This document shows, one piece after another, positions 21,629-25,140 of a stretch of DNA of 25,140 bases. Each line of letters begins with the position of its first letter. The stretch's first letter is position 1. A program made the position numbers and the translations under genes. Origin of the DNA: Sutterella sp. (GTDB lineage: Bacteria > Pseudomonadota > Gammaproteobacteria > Burkholderiales > Burkholderiaceae_F). The stretch is taken from the NCBI GenBank assembly GCA_019418605.1, contig DYBN01000050.1, positions 1-25,140 on the forward strand. Reading direction: 5' to 3'. The notes under the pieces were generated by a model, which had not been told where the DNA came from, did no database searches, and saw only the letters and a program-made list of their open reading frames with translations.

Positions 21629-23719
21629 ATGGCTGACACTGCTGCCGAATCCATGCAGGCGTCCCCCGCCCGGGGCGCGCAAAATGGCAAAAAGCTGCCC
21701 CCGCTCTCCGAGCGCCTGGCCCGCCTTGGTCTCGTGCGAGACTGGGACTTCGTCCTGCACCTGCCGCTGCGATACGAAGACGAAACGCGCATCACGCCCA
21801 TTGCCGAGGTGCGCTACGGAGAGGCCTACCAAATTGAAGCCACCGTTGTCTCAAGCCAGCTGCGCCAGGGCGCCACGATGCAGCTTGTGACGCAAGTGGC
21901 CGACTCAAGCGGCACGCTGCAGCTGCGGCACATACATTTTTATCCCAGCCAGAAAAAGCTCCTTGCTCCCGGAAAGCACCTGCGCATCTACGGGCTTGTG
22001 CGGCAGTCCTTCAGCGGGCTGCCTGAAATCGTGCACCCCAAGGTGAAGGCCGTCTCAAGCAGCAGCGAGGCGCTGCCCACGACCTTGACGCCGATTTATC
22101 CGGCCGGCGAAGGCATCACGCAGGCCTGGCTCAGAAAGCGAATCGACCGTGCCATTCTGGACGTCGACCTGGTTGATTTGGTTCCTCAAGCCGCTTTGAG
22201 CGAACTGCACCTGCCGAGCCTTGCGCAGTCGATTAAAGAGCTGCACCACCCCTCGCCCGGCGCCGATCCCGAGCTCTACAGCGAGCGCCGCACGCCCGCC
22301 TGGCGGCGGCTGAAGTTTGACGAGCTGCTCGCGCAGCAGATTTCCCTCAATCACGGCCGGCAGATGCGAAGCATGCTCTCTGCGCCCGCGCTTGCAGGAG
22401 GCGGCGCGGGGCTGGCCCAGCGGCTCTCGGAATCGCTTCCCTTTGAATTGACCGGTGCACAAAAGCGCGTGCTCTCCGAAATTTTTGCGGACATGGCAAA
22501 GACGCACCCGATGCACCGTCTGGTGCAGGGCGACGTCGGATGCGGCAAAACCGTTGTGGCGGCTCTCGCAGCCCTCAGGGCTCTTGACAGCGGCGCGCAG
22601 GCCGCCCTCATGGCGCCCACGGAGCTTCTTGCCGAGCAGCACTACCAGAAGCTTTGCGCCTGGCTCGAGCCGCTAGGCGTAGACGTGCTCTGGCTCTCGG
22701 GCAGCCTCAAGCCAAAGGAAAAGGCGCAGCGCCAGGAAATGATCCGCAGCGGCGAAGCCCGCATGATCGTGGGCACCCATGCCCTGATCCAGAGCGCCGT
22801 GCAGTTTGAAAATCTCGGCATTGCCATCGTCGACGAGCAGCACCGCTTCGGCGTGAATCAGCGCCTGAAAATGCGCTGCTCAAGCGCAAGCGGAAAAATG
22901 GCGCACCTCCTGGCACTGTCGGCTACGCCCATTCCCCGCACGCTTGCCATGAGCTACCTCTCGGACATCGACGTCTCGGTCATCGACGAGCTGCCTGCGG
23001 GCCGCAGCCCCGTGACGACAAAGGCCATTTCGCTTGAGCGGCTCACGGACGCCGTTGCCGTCGTGCGCCATGCCGTCGAAGAGGGTCGCCAGTGCTATTG
23101 GGTCTGCCCCCTGATTGAAGAAAGCGAAAAAGCCGATCTCACGGCCGCCACGCTTCGCGCCGACTTTTTGATGGAAGCCTTGGAAGGCATGCGCATCGGG
23201 CTCGTGCACGGAGCCATGAGCGCCGAAGACAAAAACACGCGCATGAGCGAATTTGCCAAGGGCGAGATTGATGTTCTCGTCGCGACCACTGTGATCGAAG
23301 TGGGCGTGGACGTCCCTAACGCGTCGCTTATGGTGATTGAGCACGCCGAGCGCTTCGGGCTCTCGCAGCTGCATCAATTGCGCGGCCGCGTGGGCCGCGG
23401 CAGCGTCAAGAGCTTTTGCATCCTTTTGTTTGATCCGCAATTGAGCCAAACCGGGCGCGAGCGCATCCGCACCATTCGGCAGACCAACGACGGCTTTGCC
23501 ATTGCGCGTGAAGACCTGCGGCTGCGCGGTCCAGGTGAATTCATGGGAGCGCGGCAGTCGGGCGTGCCGGCGCTGCGCTTTGCCGACGTGCAGACCGACG
23601 GCGAACTGCTTGAGGCGGCGCGGCGCATGGCGCAGAGCTGGCTTGAAGCTGATCCCGACAAGGCTCTTTTGCACGCGCGGCGCTGGTTTAGCGGCCAAAC
23701 GGACTATCTCGAGGCTTAA
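21629..23719 (+). CDS. recG: ATP-dependent DNA helicase RecG
   Basis: RecG is a monomeric dsDNA translocase that reverses stalled replication forks and processes Holliday junctions. The 696-residue protein has an N-terminal wedge/OB domain (about 60-150), Walker A GDVGCGKT (301-308), the Walker B DEQH box (402-405) in the RecG-specific VDEQHRFGVNQR, motif III LSATPIPRTLA, and HQLRGRVGRG (motif VI). The C-terminal RecG part has DLRLRGPGEFMGARQSG. Length is typical. The ATG at 21629 has a weak GGTGGG ribosome site held in a hairpin. oxyR follows after 59 bases; recG-oxyR linkage is known in other beta- and gammaproteobacteria, and the two are probably co-transcribed. Confidence 0.97.
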   Translation: MADTAAESMQASPARGAQNGKKLPPLSERLARLGLVRDWDFVLHLPLRYEDETRITPIAEVRYGEAYQIEATVVSSQLRQGATMQLVTQVADSSGTLQLRHIHFYPSQKKLLAPGKHLRIYGLVRQSFSGLPEIVHPKVKAVSSSSEALPTTLTPIYPAGEGITQAWLRKRIDRAILDVDLVDLVPQAALSELHLPSLAQSIKELHHPSPGADPELYSERRTPAWRRLKFDELLAQQISLNHGRQMRSMLSAPALAGGGAGLAQRLSESLPFELTGAQKRVLSEIFADMAKTHPMHRLVQGDVGCGKTVVAALAALRALDSGAQAALMAPTELLAEQHYQKLCAWLEPLGVDVLWLSGSLKPKEKAQRQEMIRSGEARMIVGTHALIQSAVQFENLGIAIVDEQHRFGVNQRLKMRCSSASGKMAHLLALSATPIPRTLAMSYLSDIDVSVIDELPAGRSPVTTKAISLERLTDAVAVVRHAVEEGRQCYWVCPLIEESEKADLTAATLRADFLMEALEGMRIGLVHGAMSAEDKNTRMSEFAKGEIDVLVATTVIEVGVDVPNASLMVIEHAERFGLSQLHQLRGRVGRGSVKSFCILLFDPQLSQTGRERIRTIRQTNDGFAIAREDLRLRGPGEFMGARQSGVPALRFADVQTDGELLEAARRMAQSWLEADPDKALLHARRWFSGQTDYLEA

Positions 23720-23778
23720 TCGGCAAACAACGCCCTTCCACCATCCCTTTTATTTTCCACTTCAGAGCAGGTGCACCT

Positions 23779-24717
23779 ATGACGCTAACCGAACTCAAAT
23801 ACATTCTGGCCGTTGCCCAGGAGCGGCACTTCGGGCGCGCCGCCGAATCCTGTCACGTCTCGCAGCCCTCTCTCTCGGTGGCCGTCAAGAAACTTGAAGA
23901 CGAGCTCGAAGTGAAGATCTTTGAGCGCCGCAGCTCCGACCTGACCATCACGCCCATCGGGGCGGTGATTCTCGAACAGGCCCAGCGCGTGCTGGAAGAC
24001 GCGGCCAAGCTGCGCGAATGCGCGGCCCAGGGCAAGGACCCGTTAAGCGGCCCGCTGCGTTTAGGCGTCATTTACACCATCGCGCCCTATCTGCTGCCGC
24101 AGCTTGTGGGAAGCGTGCACAAGAGCACGCCCTCGATGCCCCTTATTCTCTCCGAAGGCTTTACCGCCGCGCTGCTCGATCAGTTGAAGACGGGGGTGAT
24201 TGACTGCGCCGTCGTGGCCCTTCCCATTTCCCAGCCCGGACTGATGATGCAGCCGCTCTACGACGAAGAGTTCGTCGCAGCCGTGCCCGCACACCACCGT
24301 CTTGCGCAAAAAAGCTTCATCACGCGCGAAGAACTCACAAGCGAGCCGATGCTGCTTTTGGGGTCCGGGCACTGCTTTCGCGATCAGATCCTCGACTTTT
24401 GCTCGGACTACATGCACGGCGACCGGGACGGCCGCCGCACGGTTGAGGGGACGTCGCTTCAGACGATCACCTACATGGTCGCGCAAGGTCTGGGCGTCAC
24501 GGTGCTGCCCGCTTCCTCCATTGCCTACTACAAGGAGTCGGCCGACATCAAGATTCTTCCCTTCCAAAAGCCCTCGATCCCCAAGCGGCGCGTCGTGCTT
24601 GTCTGGCGCAAGTCGTTTCCCCGCACAGCGGCCATGCAGGCGCTTGCCGCCGCCATGGACAACGTGCGGCTCCCCGGAACGCGCAATCTCACGCAGCTGC
24701 CGGCCGTGCCGGCATAA
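23779..24717 (+). CDS. oxyR: LysR-type peroxide sensor OxyR
   Basis: OxyR activates catalase and peroxiredoxin genes when hydrogen peroxide oxidises a cysteine pair. The 312-residue protein begins with a LysR winged helix-turn-helix (MTLTELKYILAVAQERHFGR, then ESCHVSQPSLSVAVKKLEDEL). Cys199 and Cys208 in GHCFRDQILDFC lie at the same positions as the redox pair of E. coli OxyR, and the flanking GHC-RDQ is conserved, which separates it from other LysR proteins. TSLQTITYMVAQGLGVTVLP corresponds to the family's later effector-domain segment. AGG lies about 10 bases before the ATG. Its regulon is not visible here; no catalase or ahpC is in the window. Confidence 0.95.
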   Translation: MTLTELKYILAVAQERHFGRAAESCHVSQPSLSVAVKKLEDELEVKIFERRSSDLTITPIGAVILEQAQRVLEDAAKLRECAAQGKDPLSGPLRLGVIYTIAPYLLPQLVGSVHKSTPSMPLILSEGFTAALLDQLKTGVIDCAVVALPISQPGLMMQPLYDEEFVAAVPAHHRLAQKSFITREELTSEPMLLLGSGHCFRDQILDFCSDYMHGDRDGRRTVEGTSLQTITYMVAQGLGVTVLPASSIAYYKESADIKILPFQKPSIPKRRVVLVWRKSFPRTAAMQALAAAMDNVRLPGTRNLTQLPAVPA

Positions 24718-24753
24718 ATAGAGATTCACGCGTCTGATTACACATGCGGCTGA

Positions 24754-24951
24754 TCAAAAAACGCCGCGGCAGCCGCAGGCGACGGCCATTTGCTTTTGCC
24801 TGGCGGTGACCTCGCGGCAAATCAGGCCGCCGGTTGACTTGCGCTGAGTGCAGGCGATGCTCTCGTAAGCCTGAGAGGACCTCATCCGAGTCAAAGGCAG
24901 GCTCGGCAATCTCGACCGAGATGCCGTGTGCTCTTTGAGCGTCTTCACCTT
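24754..24951 (-). pseudogene. Possible small or decayed gene ending in the terminator
   Basis: On the minus strand a frame of about 65 residues runs from a GTG or TTG near 24,945-24,960 to a TGA at 24,754-24,756, whose last codons lie in the terminator T run. The 3' half (ESIACTQRKSTGGLICREV, ending VACGCRGVF) has G/C at about 80% of third positions, as in the window's real genes. In the 5' half a different frame (HGISVEIAEPAFDSDEVLS) looks more coding-like, which suggests a frameshifted remnant. I recognise no family in either part. The alternative is a non-coding RNA of ~240 bases. Confidence 0.3.
24756..24781 (-). terminator. Intrinsic terminator on the minus strand after oxyR
   Basis: On the minus strand CGCC-t-GCGG (24781-24773) pairs with CCGCGGCG (24769-24762) around CTG, followed by six T (24761-24756). 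The T tract is on the strand opposite to oxyR, so it ends a minus-strand transcript that begins somewhere upstream toward 25,000. Confidence 0.65.
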
Positions 24952-24987
24952 GCCTGCCAAGAGGATGAAGAACGAACAAATTCTCGG

Positions 24988-25017
24988 CTGACGGCAATTA
25001 TTTGATTTTGCTATAAC
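24988..25017 (+). promoter_or_regulatory. Promoter for the gene starting at 25060
   Basis: CTGACG (24988-24993) and TATAAC (25012-25017) are separated by 18 bases, matching sigma-70 elements at four and five of six positions. It lies about 40 bases before the ATG at 25060, in an AT-rich stretch. Confidence 0.5.
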
Positions 25018-25059
25018 TCAGAATCAGTTCTCATTGATATCCGCGATGGAGGCAAGATC

Positions 25060-25140
25060 ATGAGAAACGCCGGTATTACTTTGCCCCGTTTGTCCAAAAC
25101 TGACAAATCTTCCATCCGCGCAGTTTTAGACATTTATTCG
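25060..25140 (+). CDS. Start of an unidentified gene, cut by the window end
   Basis: The first 27 codons are open to the end of the window. The protein begins MRNAGITLPRLSKTDKSSIR and continues AVLDIYS. GGAGG lies 6 to 7 bases before the ATG, and a sigma-70-like promoter lies just upstream, so a real gene start is likely. There is no signal peptide in the visible part. I do not recognise the family; too little is present for a function. Confidence 0.6.
   Translation, partial: MRNAGITLPRLSKTDKSSIRAVLDIYS

Overview
The window looks like chromosomal DNA of a high-GC, anaerobic or microaerophilic betaproteobacterium, most likely of the Sutterella/Parasutterella group. That placement is an inference. 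It rests on two betaproteobacterial neighbourhoods (folC - SPOR protein - cvpA - purF, and recG - oxyR), strong G/C bias at third codon positions, and an anaerobic C4-dicarboxylate gene set: aspartase, a DcuA-type antiporter and a fumarate reductase close to that of Wolinella. No rRNA, tRNA, insertion sequence, phage gene or CRISPR array was seen.

Layout. 1-1282 (-): etfB and the first half of etfA. 1283-1834: AT-rich control region with clustered TGAAC/GTTCA inverted repeats. 1835-1972 (+): a 45-residue membrane peptide gene with a perfect Shine-Dalgarno. 2558-4204 (+): fhs, closed by a strong terminator. 4484-5728 (+): a HipA-like kinase with no visible antitoxin gene. 6214-6900 (+): an azoreductase-like flavoprotein. 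6939-14181 (-): AbrB-family membrane protein, purF, cvpA, SPOR protein, folC, methyltransferase and M50 peptidase. Internal terminators cut this last run into several transcription units. 14391-17299 (-): dcuA and aspA. 18022-20830 (-): frdB and frdA. 21629-24717 (+): recG and oxyR. 24718-25140: a possible short minus-strand unit ending at a terminator, then the start of an unidentified plus-strand gene.

How the genes fit together. AspA converts aspartate to fumarate and ammonia. DcuA exchanges C4-dicarboxylates, importing aspartate or fumarate and exporting succinate. FrdAB reduces fumarate to succinate as terminal electron acceptor. The frdC membrane anchor that completes the Wolinella-type enzyme is absent here. 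The control regions of aspA and frdA hold FNR-like boxes and an unusual density of CTAG-containing sites, which hints at shared anaerobic regulation.

The remaining genes are housekeeping: one-carbon supply (fhs, folC), purine synthesis (purF), cell-envelope or division functions (SPOR, cvpA), recombination repair (recG) and peroxide sensing (oxyR). No multi-gene novel system was identified. The less explained elements are the 45-aa peptide with its operator cluster, the solitary HipA, the anchorless frdAB, the paired terminators between frdB and aspA, and the minus-strand unit near 24,756-25,000.
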